Below, piece after piece: positions 9,224-19,232 of a DNA stretch of 64,000 nucleotides (position 1 is the first letter of the stretch; every line of letters starts with the position of its first letter). Below the pieces are notes generated by a model, which worked only from the letters and a program-made list of their open reading frames with translations, searched no databases and was not told the origin of the DNA. The position numbers and the translations under genes were made by a program. Source of the stretch: Ewingella americana (lineage in GTDB: Bacteria; Pseudomonadota; Gammaproteobacteria; Enterobacterales; Enterobacteriaceae); the NCBI RefSeq assembly GCF_006438725.1, contig NZ_RCZD01000004.1, positions 62,001-126,000 of the forward strand. The letters are read 5' to 3'.

Positions 9224-10237
9224 ATGCAAATTCAAACGATTTCCGGCATCCTCGAAAACCTGTATCGCGCTCAGGCCATGACGCAGGAAGAGAGCCAGCA
9301 GTTATTTACCGCCATCGTGAATGGCGAACTTGAACCGGCCCAGTTGGCGGCGGCGCTGATCAGCATGAAGGTGCGCGGAGAGCAGCCGGCGGAGATCGCC
9401 GGTGCAGCACAGGCGCTGCTGGCCCACGCACAACCTTTCCCGCGCCCGGATTACGCTTTTGCCGATATCGTCGGCACCGGCGGTGACGGCACCAACAGCA
9501 TCAATATTTCCACCGCCAGTGCCTTTGTCGCCGCGGCCTGCGGTGTGCACGTGGCCAAGCATGGCAACCGCAGCGTGTCGAGCCGGTCAGGTTCATCAGA
9601 TTTACTGGCCGCGTTTGGCATCCGCCTGGATATGCCAGCGCAAGAGTCCCGCGCGGCGCTGGACGATTTAGGCGTCTGTTTTCTGTTCGCGCCGCAGTAT
9701 CACACCGGTTTTCGCCACGCGATGCCGGTACGTAAAGCGCTGAAAACCCGCACCCTGTTCAACGTGCTCGGCCCACTGATTAACCCCGCACGCCCGCCGC
9801 TGGCACTGATTGGGGTTTACAGCCCGGATCTGGTCAAACCGATTGCCGAAACGCTGCGCACCCTGGGTTATGAACGCGCCGCCGTGGTTCACGGCGGTGG
9901 CATGGACGAAGTAGCGATCCACGCGCCGACCCAGATAGCGGAGCTGAAAAAGGGTGAAATTTCTACGTATGAATTGACGCCACAGGACTTCGGACTGGAT
10001 AACTATCCTATCGAAGCGTTGCTCGGCGGAGAGCCGGAAGAAAACCGTGACATTCTGGCACGCTTATTACAAGGTAAAGGAGATCCGGCCCATGAAGCCG
10101 CAGTGGCCGCCAATGTGGCGATGTTATTGCGCCTTTTCGGTCAGGAAAATTTAAAACAAAATGCACAACAAGCTTTGGACGTAATACGCAGCGGCGCTGC
10201 TTACCAGCGTGTTACAGCATTGGCAGCAAGAGGATAA
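9224..10237 (+). CDS. trpD: Anthranilate phosphoribosyltransferase
   Basis: A 337-residue stand-alone enzyme that transfers phosphoribosyl from PRPP to anthranilate. The PRPP-binding signature [17 protein letters not shown] is near residue 80, followed by [17 protein letters not shown], and VVHGGGMDE lies in the second half. An AGGAG ribosome site precedes the ATG. Its stop abuts trpC. Confidence 0.97.
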   Translation: MQIQTISGILENLYRAQAMTQEESQQLFTAIVNGELEPAQLAAALISMKVRGEQPAEIAGAAQALLAHAQPFPRPDYAFADIVGTGGDGTNSINISTASAFVAAACGVHVAKHGNRSVSSRSGSSDLLAAFGIRLDMPAQESRAALDDLGVCFLFAPQYHTGFRHAMPVRKALKTRTLFNVLGPLINPARPPLALIGVYSPDLVKPIAETLRTLGYERAAVVHGGGMDEVAIHAPTQIAELKKGEISTYELTPQDFGLDNYPIEALLGGEPEENRDILARLLQGKGDPAHEAAVAANVAMLLRLFGQENLKQNAQQALDVIRSGAAYQRVTALAARG

Positions 10238-10240
10238 GTG

Positions 10241-11605
10241 ATGCAGCAGGAAACCGTGCTCCACAAAATTGTCCGCGATAAAGCAGTTTGGGTCGCGGCA
10301 CGTAAAGAACAGCAACCCCTGGCCAGTTTTCAAAACGATATCAAACCCAGCCAGCGCAACTTCTACGACGCCCTGAAAGGGACAAAAACTGTCTTCATTC
10401 TTGAATGCAAAAAAGCGTCACCGTCTAAAGGCACTATTCGCGATAACTTCGACCCGGTGGAAATCGCCAGCGTCTATAAAGATTACGCCTCTGCCATTTC
10501 CGTTTTAACCGACGAAAAATACTTCCAGGGCAGTTTTGATTTTCTGCCGCTGGTGAGCAATACCGTCACACAGCCGGTGCTGTGCAAAGATTTTATTATC
10601 GATCCGTACCAGATCCACCTGGCCCGTTTTTATCAGGCCGATGCCATTTTGCTGATGCTGTCGGTGCTTAATGATGAACAATATGTTCAGTTGGCCGCCG
10701 TCGCTCACAGCCTGAACATGGGTGTGCTGACCGAAGCCAGTAATGAACAGGAGTTGGAACGCGCCGTCGAGTTGAAAGCCAAAGTGGTCGGCATTAATAA
10801 CCGCGATTTGCGCGATTTGTCTATCGACTTAGACCGCACCCGCCAACTCGCCCCGCGCGTGCCGCACGGCGTGACGGTGATCAGCGAGTCTGGCATCAAT
10901 ACGTACGGCCAGATCCGCGAACTGAGCCGTTTCGCCAACGGTTTTTTGATTGGCAGCGCACTGATGTCAGAAGAGAACCTGACCAGCGCGGTACGCCGCG
11001 TCACGCTTGGCGATAATAAAGTCTGCGGACTGACTCGTCCGCAGGATGCCTCTGTTGCCCAGCAGGCTGGGGCAATTTACGGCGGGCTGATTTTTGTCGG
11101 GTCTTCACCACGGTATATCAGCGTGGAAACCGCCCGCCAGGTTCAGGCCGGTGCGCCGCTGAAATACGTCGGCGTATTCCGCGATGAGACGCCCACCCGC
11201 GTCGCCGAAATCGCCCAAACTTTGCAGCTCTGCGCCGTTCAACTGCATGGCGACGAAGATCAGGCTTATATCGACACCCTGCGTCCGCTGCTGCCAGAAC
11301 AGTGCCAGATCTGGAAAGCCCTGAGCGTTAAAGAGGTCATGCCCGCCCGCAACCTCAATCAGGTTGATCGCTACGTGCTCGATAACGGCAAAGGCGGAAC
11401 CGGCCAGCGTTTCGACTGGAGCAAACTGGCCGGGCAGGATTTGAGCAATGTATTGCTTGCCGGTGGCCTGGGGGCTGATAACAGCGTCGATGCCGCACAG
11501 CTTGGTTGCGCAGGGCTGGATTTTAACTCCGGCGTTGAACGTGAACCGGGCATTAAAGATGCCGATAAAATTACGGCCGTATTCCAGACGTTGCGGGCTT
11601 ATTGA
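10241..11605 (+). CDS. trpC: Bifunctional indole-3-glycerol-phosphate synthase/phosphoribosylanthranilate isomerase
   Basis: A two-domain TIM-barrel fusion of about 454 residues, as in E. coli TrpC. The synthase half is roughly residues 1-255, with FILECKKASPSKG and VISESGINT. The isomerase half runs from KVCGLTRPQDA to the end, with GVFRDE and LAGGLGADN. It performs two successive steps, isomerization of phosphoribosylanthranilate and ring closure. The start could be the ATG at 10241 (six bases after the AGAGGA site) or a GTG at 10238 directly after the trpD stop; the spacing favours 10241. Confidence 0.97.
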   Translation: MQQETVLHKIVRDKAVWVAARKEQQPLASFQNDIKPSQRNFYDALKGTKTVFILECKKASPSKGTIRDNFDPVEIASVYKDYASAISVLTDEKYFQGSFDFLPLVSNTVTQPVLCKDFIIDPYQIHLARFYQADAILLMLSVLNDEQYVQLAAVAHSLNMGVLTEASNEQELERAVELKAKVVGINNRDLRDLSIDLDRTRQLAPRVPHGVTVISESGINTYGQIRELSRFANGFLIGSALMSEENLTSAVRRVTLGDNKVCGLTRPQDASVAQQAGAIYGGLIFVGSSPRYISVETARQVQAGAPLKYVGVFRDETPTRVAEIAQTLQLCAVQLHGDEDQAYIDTLRPLLPEQCQIWKALSVKEVMPARNLNQVDRYVLDNGKGGTGQRFDWSKLAGQDLSNVLLAGGLGADNSVDAAQLGCAGLDFNSGVEREPGIKDADKITAVFQTLRAY

Positions 11606-11647
11606 TCCCCGCAATGACGCAAAAATTGACAGACAGGATGGAATCAC

Positions 11648-12838
11648 ATGACTTTACTTAATCCCTACTTTGGTGAATTTGGCGGCCAGTACGTTCCGCA
11701 AATTCTGATGCCTGCACTGGTGCAACTGGAAGAAGCCTTTGTCAGCGCGCAGCGCGACCCTGAGTTCCAGGCTGAATTTATCGATTTACTGAAAAACTAC
11801 GCGGGCCGTCCGACCGCGCTGACACTGTGCAGAAATCTGACCGCAGGTACCAAAACGAAGTTGTACCTCAAGCGTGAAGATCTGTTGCACGGCGGCGCGC
11901 ACAAAACTAACCAGGTGTTAGGTCAGGCATTACTGGCGAAACGCATGGGTAAAACTGAAATCATTGCTGAAACTGGTGCCGGTCAGCACGGCGTGGCATC
12001 GGCTCTCGCCTGTGCCCTGCTCGGCCTGAAGTGCCGCATTTATATGGGTGCCAAAGACATTGAGCGCCAGTCGCCCAACGTGTTCCGTATGCGTTTGATG
12101 GGTGCAGAAGTGATCCCGGTACACAGCGGTTCTTCCACGCTGAAAGATGCCTGTAATGAAGCGCTGCGCGACTGGTCCGGCAGCTATGAAACCGCGCATT
12201 ATATGCTCGGCACCGCCGCAGGTCCGCATCCGTACCCGACTATCGTGCGTGAATTCCAACGCATGATTGGCGAAGAGACCAAAGTACAAATGCAGGAGCG
12301 CGAAGGTTGCCTGCCTGATGCGGTGATCGCCTGCGTCGGCGGCGGCTCCAACGCCATCGGCATGTTCGCTGACTTTATCGACGACAGCAGCGTGAAACTG
12401 ATCGGCGTTGAACCGGGTGGTTTGGGGATTGAAACCGGTCAGCACGGCGCACCGCTGAAACACGGCCACGTGGGCATTTATTTCGGCATGAAATCGCCGA
12501 TGATGCAAACCTCGGAAGGCCAGATTGAAGAGTCTTACTCTATCTCTGCCGGTCTGGATTTCCCGTCCGTCGGCCCGCAGCACGCCTATCTCAACAGTAT
12601 TGGCCGTGCGGAATATGTGTCGATAACCGATGACGAAGCACTGGAAGCTTTTAAAGAGTTGTCCCGTCATGAAGGGATTATTCCTGCGCTGGAATCCTCG
12701 CACGCACTGGCCTATGCGCTGAAACTGATCAAGGAGACGCCGGAGAAAGAGCAAATTCTGGTGGTCAACCTTTCCGGTCGCGGCGACAAAGACATTTTCA
12801 CCGTACATGACATCCTGACTGCCCGGGGAGAAATTTAA
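11648..12838 (+). CDS. trpB: Tryptophan synthase beta subunit
   Basis: A 396-residue PLP enzyme that condenses indole with serine. The PLP lysine is in GGAHKTNQV (about residue 86), the phosphate-binding loop is GGGSNAIG, and the substrate loop is [10 protein letters not shown]. Its stop codon overlaps the trpA start (TAATG at 12836-12840), which couples the two subunits of the alpha-beta complex. A gap of 42 bases separates it from trpC. Confidence 0.98.
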   Translation: MTLLNPYFGEFGGQYVPQILMPALVQLEEAFVSAQRDPEFQAEFIDLLKNYAGRPTALTLCRNLTAGTKTKLYLKREDLLHGGAHKTNQVLGQALLAKRMGKTEIIAETGAGQHGVASALACALLGLKCRIYMGAKDIERQSPNVFRMRLMGAEVIPVHSGSSTLKDACNEALRDWSGSYETAHYMLGTAAGPHPYPTIVREFQRMIGEETKVQMQEREGCLPDAVIACVGGGSNAIGMFADFIDDSSVKLIGVEPGGLGIETGQHGAPLKHGHVGIYFGMKSPMMQTSEGQIEESYSISAGLDFPSVGPQHAYLNSIGRAEYVSITDDEALEAFKELSRHEGIIPALESSHALAYALKLIKETPEKEQILVVNLSGRGDKDIFTVHDILTARGEI

Positions 12839-13644
12839 TGGAACGTTATCAGCAATTATTCACGCGTCTGGCGAGCAAAAAAGAAGGCGCATTCGTTCCT
12901 TTCGTCACATTGGGCGATCCGGGTGTTGAGCTGTCTCTGTCTATTATTGACACCCTGATTGAAGCCGGTGCCGATGCACTGGAGCTGGGTATTCCTTTCT
13001 CTGACCCGCTGGCCGATGGCCCGACCATTCAGAGCGCCAACCTGCGTGCGTTCGCGGCCGGTGTCTCGCCGACACAGTGCTTCAACATGCTGGCACGCAT
13101 TCGTGAGAAGCACCCGGACATTCCAATTGGCCTGCTGATGTATGCCAATCTGGTGTTCCATAACGGTATTGACGCCTTCTATCAGCGTTGCGCCGAAGTG
13201 GGGGTAGATTCCGTGCTGGTGGCTGACGTGCCTTATGAAGAGTCCGCGCCGTTCCGCGCCGCGGCCATGCGTCACGGTATCGCGCCGATCTTCATTTGCC
13301 CGCCCAATGCCAGCGATGAGTTATTGCGGGAAATTTCCTCCCATGGCCGTGGTTATACCTATCTGTTGTCACGTGCCGGGGTGACCGGGACGGAAAAACG
13401 CGCACTGACGCCGCTGACGCATCTGGTTAATAAGTTGCGTGAATATAATGCGGCGCCACCGTTGCAAGGTTTCGGTATTTCGGAACCTTCGCAGGTGAAA
13501 GAGACGCTGGCAGCCGGTGCGGCAGGTGCCATTTCCGGTTCGGCGACCGTACAGATTATCGAGAATAATCTGCATCAGCCGTCAGAAATACTGGCACAGC
13601 TTTCACGCTTCGTCAGTGAGATGAAAGCCGCCACCCGCGCCTGA
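12838..13644 (+). CDS. trpA: Tryptophan synthase alpha subunit
   Basis: A 268-residue TIM-barrel lyase that cleaves indole-3-glycerol phosphate and channels indole to TrpB. The signature [18 protein letters not shown] (catalytic Glu and Asp) is at about residues 48-65. The flexible-loop block LLSRAGVTG is at about 178-186. It is the last gene of the trp operon. Confidence 0.98.
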   Translation: MERYQQLFTRLASKKEGAFVPFVTLGDPGVELSLSIIDTLIEAGADALELGIPFSDPLADGPTIQSANLRAFAAGVSPTQCFNMLARIREKHPDIPIGLLMYANLVFHNGIDAFYQRCAEVGVDSVLVADVPYEESAPFRAAAMRHGIAPIFICPPNASDELLREISSHGRGYTYLLSRAGVTGTEKRALTPLTHLVNKLREYNAAPPLQGFGISEPSQVKETLAAGAAGAISGSATVQIIENNLHQPSEILAQLSRFVSEMKAATRA

Positions 13645-13660
13645 TTCTGCAGCCCTTCAT

Positions 13661-13699
13661 AACGCCTTACTTGCTGATGCAGATAAGGCGTTGTTTATT
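13661..13699 (+). terminator. trp operon terminator
   Basis: A perfect 9-bp stem (13661-13669 with 13684-13692) is followed by a T-rich tract, 17 bases after the trpA stop. Confidence 0.85.
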
Positions 13700-13865
13700 T
13701 GGGTGAGTTAATTTTTTTTTACCGTTTCCCATTTGTATATCCTTCCTCCATACACCACACTTATCCTACCCGCAGGATCCATTTTATGTTTATGGCTGCC
13801 GCGCGGGAAATGCGCGTTACTTATTATTAGATGGCGAGTTTCAAACCTGGCATGGAGAGTTATTT

Positions 13866-14180
13866 ATGAAGCTATTCAAGACATTGTCGGCATTTTGCAT
13901 GGCAGCTGTTGTCGTCATGGCGGTAGCGGCTTGTGCGCCAACCAAAAAATCAGAAGGCACGGGCGGTTATATTGATGACACCGTAGTGACCACCAAAGTG
14001 AAGTCTGCTTTGCTGGCTGATAAAACTATCGCGTCCCGTGAGATCAGTGTCGAAACCTTTAAAGGTCGCGTACAACTGAGCGGTTTTGTCACCTCAACGG
14101 CCGATGCAAACCGTGCAGTTGAAGTCACCCGTGGCGTGGCTGGCGTGAAATCCATCGAGAACGATATGCGTCTTAAATAA
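13866..14180 (+). CDS. BON-domain lipoprotein
   Basis: A 104-residue protein with a lipoprotein signal: basic MKLFK, a hydrophobic core and the lipobox VAAC, so Cys 23 would be lipidated. The rest is a single BON domain (residues about 38-104) ending in GVKSIENDMRLK. BON domains bind membranes or other envelope components, as in OsmY and DolP. This is a one-domain relative, probably an envelope-stress or osmotic-stress lipoprotein. It is flanked by the trp terminator and its own terminator, so it is monocistronic. The exact cellular role is not known to me. Confidence 0.88.
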   Translation: MKLFKTLSAFCMAAVVVMAVAACAPTKKSEGTGGYIDDTVVTTKVKSALLADKTIASREISVETFKGRVQLSGFVTSTADANRAVEVTRGVAGVKSIENDMRLK

Positions 14181-14206
14181 GACGTTGTTGTAACGTCGAA
14201 AAGTGG

Positions 14207-14234
14207 AGAGGCGCTAATAGCGCCTCTTTTTTTT
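14207..14234 (+). terminator. Terminator between the BON lipoprotein and ompW
   Basis: A 9-bp perfect stem (14207-14215 with 14219-14227) ends in a run of T residues. It serves the BON gene; ompW converges on it. Confidence 0.9.
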
Positions 14235-14260
14235 GCCTGATTGATAGCCTTGAAACGCAT

Positions 14261-14893
14261 TTAGAAGCGGTAGCCAACAGCAAACATAAATACCCACGGG
14301 TCGATACGCGTGCTGATGGTTTGCTCTTCGCCACCGGCTTTGAATTTCACATCCGTGTCGATGTCCATCCACCAGACCGACATGTTCAGCAGCCAGTTAT
14401 CATTGAGGTTGTAATCAAGACCGGCCTGGGTTGCCACGCCCCAGGAGTCTTTGAGGCTCAAATCAGACAGCCCGGCATCGCGTCCGGTTTGGTTGAAATT
14501 AGCGTCAAAGAAGGTGGTGTAGTTAATCCCGAGACCGACATACGGACGCAGTTTATCCTGACGATCGCCGAAGTAGTATTGCGCCATCAGAGAAGGCGGC
14601 AACTGTTTTACTTCTGCAATGGTGCCGGTGCTGTTCAGCCCGACTTTATGTTTGAATGGCGTTGCGCCCAGTAATTCCATACCGATGTTGTCGGTAAACA
14701 TATACCCCAGCGTCAACCCCATCTGTGTATTGTTATCAATATTAAATGATCCCAACCCCAAAACGTTATCCGACCCTGCCGTTGGCCGCACCGTCGCAGT
14801 CCCTACGCGAAAAATAATATCCCCTGCCTGATTAGCACTGGCGATGGTCGGCAATGCTGCCGCTGCAAGTAATGCCCAATACGCTGCTTTCAT
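14261..14893 (-). CDS. ompW: Outer membrane protein OmpW
   Basis: A 210-residue eight-stranded beta-barrel. It has a signal peptide cut after TIASA, the family block NTQMGLTLGYMFTDNIGMELLGATPF, LRPYVGLGINYTTFF, and a C-terminal aromatic strand ending in FAVGYRF, the Bam-recognition ending. OmpW forms a narrow hydrophobic channel in the outer membrane. In enteric bacteria it responds to oxygen and oxidative stress. A perfect FNR-type site lies about 150 bases upstream, in the region shared with the divergent gene at 15177. Confidence 0.96.
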   Translation of the reverse strand: MKAAYWALLAAAALPTIASANQAGDIIFRVGTATVRPTAGSDNVLGLGSFNIDNNTQMGLTLGYMFTDNIGMELLGATPFKHKVGLNSTGTIAEVKQLPPSLMAQYYFGDRQDKLRPYVGLGINYTTFFDANFNQTGRDAGLSDLSLKDSWGVATQAGLDYNLNDNWLLNMSVWWMDIDTDVKFKAGGEEQTISTRIDPWVFMFAVGYRF

Positions 14894-15040
14894 TATCCCT
14901 TTCCTTTATGTGGATTTATAACCTGCATGAATATACCTACTCTTGGGTAGGTCTTGATCCGTGCGGGATCACATCTTTAAATGATTTTTTAAGAAAATGC
15001 ATCTTCAGCAAACTGCTCTAAAGTATTAAAAAGGAAGGAA

Positions 15041-15054
15041 TTGATCTGCATCAA
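15041..15054 (-). promoter_or_regulatory. FNR-type binding site upstream of ompW
   Basis: TTGATCTGCATCAA is a perfect match to the FNR consensus TTGAT-N4-ATCAA. It lies in the 283-base region between ompW and the divergent YkgJ-like gene. FNR control of ompW is known in enteric bacteria, so ompW is the likelier target. The site is symmetric and could also serve the other gene. Confidence 0.75.
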
Positions 15055-15176
15055 AAACAGCCGTTTCATCTCGGTTCGCAAAGTGCACAAATAGTGATTG
15101 CTTAATCACGTGCTGCGCGTAGCGTGCAGGATCAATGTTTGGTTTGGTGCAGTAAAGGAGAGGGTGACTTCCCAGG

Positions 15177-15560
15177 ATGAGCGAAATTGTTAATCCCTGC
15201 ATTTCCTGTGGCGCGTGCTGCGCCTATTTTCGGGTTTCATTTTATTGGGCTGAATCAGACGACGCGGGCGGGGTTGTTCCTCAGTCTTTAACCGAACAGG
15301 TCACGCCTTTCCTTAGTTGCATGCAGGGCACCAACAACAAAGCACCGCGGTGTATTGCACTGGAAGGCGAGATTGGCCAGTCCGTTTCCTGCTCCATTTA
15401 CCTTAACCGCCCAACGCCTTGCCATGAGTTCGATCAGTCAGGGTTGAACGGCGTAAGCAATGAGGCCTGTGACCGCGCACGAGCGCAATATGGCCTGCTC
15501 CCCCTGGACCTGAAGATCCCGCTGTCAATATTCACGGCGGTTAATCAGGCCGAACGATAA
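15177..15560 (+). CDS. YkgJ-family cysteine-cluster protein
   Basis: A 127-residue protein opening with the family motif [17 protein letters not shown] and carrying further Cys in [32 protein letters not shown] and NEACDRAR. The pattern CxxCGxCC plus CxxY..RPxxC is the YkgJ/UPF0153 metal-binding cluster (zinc or iron). The biochemical role of the family is not established. An AGGAG-like site precedes the ATG. It is divergent from ompW. Confidence 0.88.
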   Translation: MSEIVNPCISCGACCAYFRVSFYWAESDDAGGVVPQSLTEQVTPFLSCMQGTNNKAPRCIALEGEIGQSVSCSIYLNRPTPCHEFDQSGLNGVSNEACDRARAQYGLLPLDLKIPLSIFTAVNQAER

Positions 15561-15658
15561 GAAATCAGTCAGATATCATTGCCGGGGTGCCACCGTGCAA
15601 CATTACAGGGTACAATCCCCGCCTGATTGTATTTTGATTATTTTGCCAAGGAGCGTTC

Positions 15659-16411
15659 ATGCCTATCACGGCCAGCGCGTTATACCGTGACAGTTTCAAC
15701 TTTATGCGTAACCAGCTGACCAGCATCTTGCTGCTGGCGTTGTTAACTGCATTTATTACCGTCATTTTGAATCAACTCTTCATTCCTGGTAGCGACCAAC
15801 TGAGCCTGCTCAGCGCAACCGGTGATGACCTGTCTGGCACCACAGGCATGAGCTTGCAGGAACTTATTCAAAATATGTCACCTGAACAGCAAATGGTGCT
15901 GCTCAAAGTGTCAGGTGCAGCAACCTTCTCTGCGCTGGTCGGCAATGTTTTGCTGGTTGGTGGGATGCTGACGCTGATTCAAATGGTGTCTAACGGCATC
16001 AACACCAGTGCACTACGCTCGATTGGAGCCTCCGCACCGGTTCTGCCTCGTCTGCTTGGGCTGATGCTGATTTGTACTTTGATGGTGCAGTTGGGACTGA
16101 CGCTGTTTATCGTTCCTGGTGTACTGATTGCCGTGGCAGTGTCACTGTCTCCGGTCATCAGTTGCACTGAAAAAATGGGCGTTTTTAAGTCGATTAAAGT
16201 CAGCAGTAAACTGGCCTTTGCCAATGCCCGCCTGGTTTTCCCGGCGATCATGTTCTGGCTGGCTGCCAAAATGTTAGTTCTGCTGGCGGTAAGCCACCTG
16301 TCCTTTTTACCTGCCATGGCCGCAACCGTGGTATTGAGTACGCTGAGCAATCTGATTTCAGCCCTGCTGCTGATTTACCTGTTCCGTCTCTACTCCAAAC
16401 TGCGCGTCTGA
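15659..16411 (+). CDS. yciC: UPF0259 inner-membrane protein YciC
   Basis: A 250-residue integral membrane protein with about six hydrophobic segments, for example residues 20-42, 84-105, 135-160 and 195-245. The N terminus [15 protein letters not shown] and the YciC-type order yciC-yciB-yciA-tonB identify it. The function is unknown; it is a conserved inner-membrane protein. About 100 bases separate it from yciB. Confidence 0.93.
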   Translation: MPITASALYRDSFNFMRNQLTSILLLALLTAFITVILNQLFIPGSDQLSLLSATGDDLSGTTGMSLQELIQNMSPEQQMVLLKVSGAATFSALVGNVLLVGGMLTLIQMVSNGINTSALRSIGASAPVLPRLLGLMLICTLMVQLGLTLFIVPGVLIAVAVSLSPVISCTEKMGVFKSIKVSSKLAFANARLVFPAIMFWLAAKMLVLLAVSHLSFLPAMAATVVLSTLSNLISALLLIYLFRLYSKLRV

Positions 16412-16512
16412 ATATCACGAACAGTCTTTGAAAGGGTGCTCTGGCGCCCTTTTCTTTTGTCTGTGAAATGATTCCGGTATAGTCAAACCATACAATAAAC
16501 ATGGAATGAAGT

Positions 16513-17052
16513 ATGAAGCAGCTCCTCGATTTTCTGCCCCTTGTCGTATTTTTCGTTTTTTATAAGATGTACGACATTTTTGTCGCCTCCGGCGCGCTGA
16601 TTGCCGCGACGGCACTTGCGCTGATTTTCACCTGGATTAAATACCGTAAAGTCGAAAAGATGACGCTGATCACTTTCGCCATGGTGGCCATTTTCGGCAC
16701 CCTGACGCTGGTTTTCCATAATGATGAATTCATTAAATGGAAAGTGACCGTGATTTACGTGCTGTTCTCCGGGGCCCTGCTGGTGAGCCAGCTGGTTCTG
16801 AAGAAACCGCTGATCCAGCGTATGCTGGGTAAAGAGCTGACGCTGCCTGATCACGTATGGAATAACCTCAACCTGAGCTGGGCAATTTTCTTTCTGGTTT
16901 GTGGGCTGGCAAATATTTATGTCGCTTTCTGGCTACCGCAGGAAGTCTGGGTTAATTTCAAAGTGTTCGGCCTGACCGTCCTCACGCTGGTGTTTACCCT
17001 GCTGAGTGGTGTTTACATTTACCGGCATATGCCGGATGAAGAAAAAAAATAA
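16513..17052 (+). CDS. yciB: Inner-membrane septation protein A homologue YciB
   Basis: A 179-residue protein with five hydrophobic spans, beginning [26 protein letters not shown], a strong IspZ/YciB signature. The [19 protein letters not shown] segment is also diagnostic. Family members affect septation and envelope synthesis and interact with elongation and division proteins. It sits in the conserved order yciC-yciB-yciA. Confidence 0.95.
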   Translation: MKQLLDFLPLVVFFVFYKMYDIFVASGALIAATALALIFTWIKYRKVEKMTLITFAMVAIFGTLTLVFHNDEFIKWKVTVIYVLFSGALLVSQLVLKKPLIQRMLGKELTLPDHVWNNLNLSWAIFFLVCGLANIYVAFWLPQEVWVNFKVFGLTVLTLVFTLLSGVYIYRHMPDEEKK

Positions 17053-17127
17053 GCATTCTCCTGCATGGGCCTTTCACTGAAAGGCCTTAATTTTTAAAGA
17101 TCATTGAACTGTGTGAAGCAAACCGAC

Positions 17128-17568
17128 ATGAATGAAAAACAGAGCTTACCTAATGGTGAAATGGTATTGCGCACGCTGGCGATGCCTGCAGATACCAATG
17201 CCAATGGCGATATTTTTGGCGGATGGCTGATGTCCCAGATGGATATGGGCGGCGCGATTCAGGCTAAGGAAATTGCCAAAGGTCGCGTAGTCACGGTGCG
17301 GGTCGATGGAATGACGTTCCTCAAACCTGTCGCCGTTGGCGATGTGGTGTGCTGCTATGCACGCTGTATCCGTACCGGCAACAGCTCTATCACCATTAAT
17401 GTGGAAGTCTGGGTGAAGAAAGTCTCTTCCGAGCCGATTGGGCAACGTTACAGAGCGACTGAAGCCGTATTTACCTATGTTGCGGTGGACGGGGAAGGCA
17501 AATCACGCACCCTGCCCGATGGCAGAAGCAACTTCAGCGTCGACTCTGACGGCATGTCACAAGACTGA
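17128..17568 (+). CDS. yciA: Acyl-CoA thioester hydrolase YciA
   Basis: A 146-residue hotdog-fold thioesterase. The signature RTLAMPADTNANGDIFGGWL contains the active-site Asn and Asp, and MGGAIQAKEIAKGRVVTVRV follows. It hydrolyses a range of acyl-CoA esters in the cytoplasm. The start at 17128 gives MNEKQSLPNGEMVLR, in line with E. coli; an upstream TTG at 17104 is open but has no support. Confidence 0.95.
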   Translation: MNEKQSLPNGEMVLRTLAMPADTNANGDIFGGWLMSQMDMGGAIQAKEIAKGRVVTVRVDGMTFLKPVAVGDVVCCYARCIRTGNSSITINVEVWVKKVSSEPIGQRYRATEAVFTYVAVDGEGKSRTLPDGRSNFSVDSDGMSQD

Positions 17569-17603
17569 TTGCCAGCTTGCCGCTCAGTTGACCGGTACTC
17601 ACT

Positions 17604-17632
17604 AAAAAGGTCGCCACTGTGGCGACCTTTTT
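17604..17632. terminator. Bidirectional terminator between yciA and tonB
   Basis: A symmetric hairpin (stem about 17604-17616 with 17620-17632) has A residues on the left arm and T residues on the right. It can stop both the rightward yciA transcript and the leftward tonB transcript. Confidence 0.92.
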
Positions 17633-17663
17633 AGTTTTTGCTCAACGAGACCGCATTTCGGCG

Positions 17664-18392
17664 CTATTCCACCGACGTACCGCCATTGATTTTGAACACC
17701 AGATTGACGACCAAATCGTTCGCCGCCTTCGGTTCATAGCGCCACTTCCGCATTGCCTGTTTAACTTCACGCTCAAACATATTGCGCGGCTCAGCAGACA
17801 AGATACGCACGTTATCGACGTGCCCTTCGCTGTCGACATCAAACTGCACCCGCACACGCCCTTCCAGACGCAGCGCAAAGGCTCTGGCCGGATATTGCGG
17901 CTTAGAACGATCAAGCGGCCTTGGTCCGCTACTCGCGCCCGCGGTGGCGGGTACAGAAGGTTTGGCCGCAGGTTTGATATCAGGCTTGTTGTTGTTAAAC
18001 AGCGAAGCGTCATCTGTCAATTTGGGCTTTTCTGCTCTCTCAACCGGTTTCTCAACCGGCTTAGCCTTCGGCTTCGGTTTTTCAACCGGCTTTTTCGCAG
18101 TTTTCGGCTTCGGTTTAGGCTCAGGGAGCGGCACCGCTTCTGGCGGCGGCGGCGGTTCTGGCTTCACTTCCGGCTCGGGTTCCGGTTCTGGTGCAACCTG
18201 AGGCTTCGGCGGTGGTGCGAAATCCGCCGGATTCACCATCGTCACACTCATTACCCGCTGTTCCTGCTTTGGCAGTTTAATGGTTTCCGTCATCGTCACA
18301 TACAGTAAAGCGCCAATGACCGCGACATGAATGCCGACGGCGATAATAAACGGCAAAGTAATACGAATAAATCCAAACTTTTTTAGCGGCAT
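17664..18392 (-). CDS. tonB: TonB energy-transducing protein
   Basis: A 242-residue protein with an N-terminal membrane anchor of the SxxxH type (GIHVAVIGALLYV). A long Pro-Glu/Pro-Lys periplasmic region follows at about residues 60-125. The globular C-terminal domain has QYPARAFALRLEGRVRVQFDVD and MRKWRYEP. It couples ExbBD proton-motive energy to outer-membrane receptors for siderophores and vitamin B12, so it serves the import side of the cobalamin salvage genes in this window. A Fur-like site lies upstream. Confidence 0.97.
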   Translation of the reverse strand: MPLKKFGFIRITLPFIIAVGIHVAVIGALLYVTMTETIKLPKQEQRVMSVTMVNPADFAPPPKPQVAPEPEPEPEVKPEPPPPPEAVPLPEPKPKPKTAKKPVEKPKPKAKPVEKPVERAEKPKLTDDASLFNNNKPDIKPAAKPSVPATAGASSGPRPLDRSKPQYPARAFALRLEGRVRVQFDVDSEGHVDNVRILSAEPRNMFEREVKQAMRKWRYEPKAANDLVVNLVFKINGGTSVE

Positions 18393-18429
18393 AATGATTC
18401 ATTTTCCCCGTGAAGCCGCAAGTTTAAAT

Positions 18430-18448
18430 GCAAATAGCAATCATATTC
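18430..18448 (-). promoter_or_regulatory. Possible Fur box upstream of tonB
   Basis: Read on the minus strand the 19-mer GAATATGATTGCTATTTGC agrees at 11 of 19 positions with the Fur consensus by my count. It lies 38 bases before the tonB start. tonB is Fur-controlled in enteric bacteria, which makes the site plausible. Confidence 0.4.
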
Positions 18449-18605
18449 AACTCCGAGATGACAACTATTCTCAAATAAGACTCTCATTGATCTAGCGCAA
18501 AGCACTTTCTTCACGCCTCAGGTTTCGATATGGTGACTCATACGGTCCAACGACGGGCCGCTTAGCGCTATTCCCTGATAAACCTTATGATAATAAAGGT
18601 GATCC

Positions 18606-18902
18606 ATGCTTTATGTAATTTACTCAGAAGATGTGGCTGACTCGCTGGAAAAACGCCGCGTTGCACGCCCGGCACACATCGAACGTTTGCAAGAGATGCA
18701 TGAACAGGGCCGCGTTTTGATTGGTGGCCCAACGCCGGCTATCGACAGCGCCGACCCAGGCGATGCCGGTATGAGTGGTTCTGTGCTGATTATGGAGTTT
18801 GAGACGCTGGAAGAAGCAAAAATCTGGGCCGATGCTGACCCGTATGTGGAAGCTGGGGTCTATAAAAGCGTCAGCGTAAAACCGTTCAAACGCGTTTTCT
18901 AA
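18606..18902 (+). CDS. yciI: YciI family protein
   Basis: A 98-residue YCII-fold protein with the family features [36 protein letters not shown] and [17 protein letters not shown]. The fold is a ferredoxin-like dimer with a conserved His-Asp pair. The reaction in enteric bacteria is unproven. It is divergent from tonB, as in E. coli. No kch-like gene follows it. Confidence 0.94.
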   Translation: MLYVIYSEDVADSLEKRRVARPAHIERLQEMHEQGRVLIGGPTPAIDSADPGDAGMSGSVLIMEFETLEEAKIWADADPYVEAGVYKSVSVKPFKRVF

Positions 18903-18942
18903 GCACCAATACCGACACAAAAGCAGTGAAACGTTGCCTCAA

Positions 18943-18976
18943 CGCAACAGGGCCGCCCAAGAGCGACCCTGTTGCG
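18943..18976 (+). terminator. Hairpin after yciI, possible terminator
   Basis: A perfect 10-bp inverted repeat (18943-18952 with 18967-18976) lies 40 bases after yciI. It lacks a clear T run, so it may be a processing or weak termination structure. Confidence 0.5.
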
Positions 18977-19073
18977 AGGTGCATTCAGAACAGGTTGCGA
19001 CTGTTAAAGCAATCACAATCAACCCAGAGCTTCTATGGTAGAATGCGTCACCCTACCCCAGAGGTACGCTCTT

Positions 19074-19232
19074 ATGTCATTCTTCGACGGATTGAAGTTT
19101 CTTTCCAGCCAAAAAACCAAAGTGACTTGCCCGGAATGCAAAGCAGTTACCGAACAGATTAGTTCAAAAGTTCGCAAAAACTCAACGCTGGTTTGCCCTA
19201 AATGTGGTGCACTTTTCCAACCTAAAGGTTGA
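19074..19232 (+). CDS. Small zinc-ribbon protein, YnfU-like
   Basis: A 52-residue protein with two CxxC knuckles, VTCPECKAV and LVCPKCGALF, separated by about 20 residues: a minimal zinc ribbon. The start at 19074 is preceded by a GAGGT ribosome site and gives MSFFDGLKFL. The similarity to the YnfU family is from memory and moderate. A -10-like TAGAAT occurs about 35 bases upstream. Role unknown; small zinc ribbons often bind RNA or ribosomal partners. Confidence 0.75.
   Translation: MSFFDGLKFLSSQKTKVTCPECKAVTEQISSKVRKNSTLVCPKCGALFQPKG

Noticed and set aside
11930-12808. 292-codon frame antisense to trpB
   Set aside because: It mirrors the trpB codon pattern; its peptide is rich in His, Arg and Phe as expected for antisense frames.
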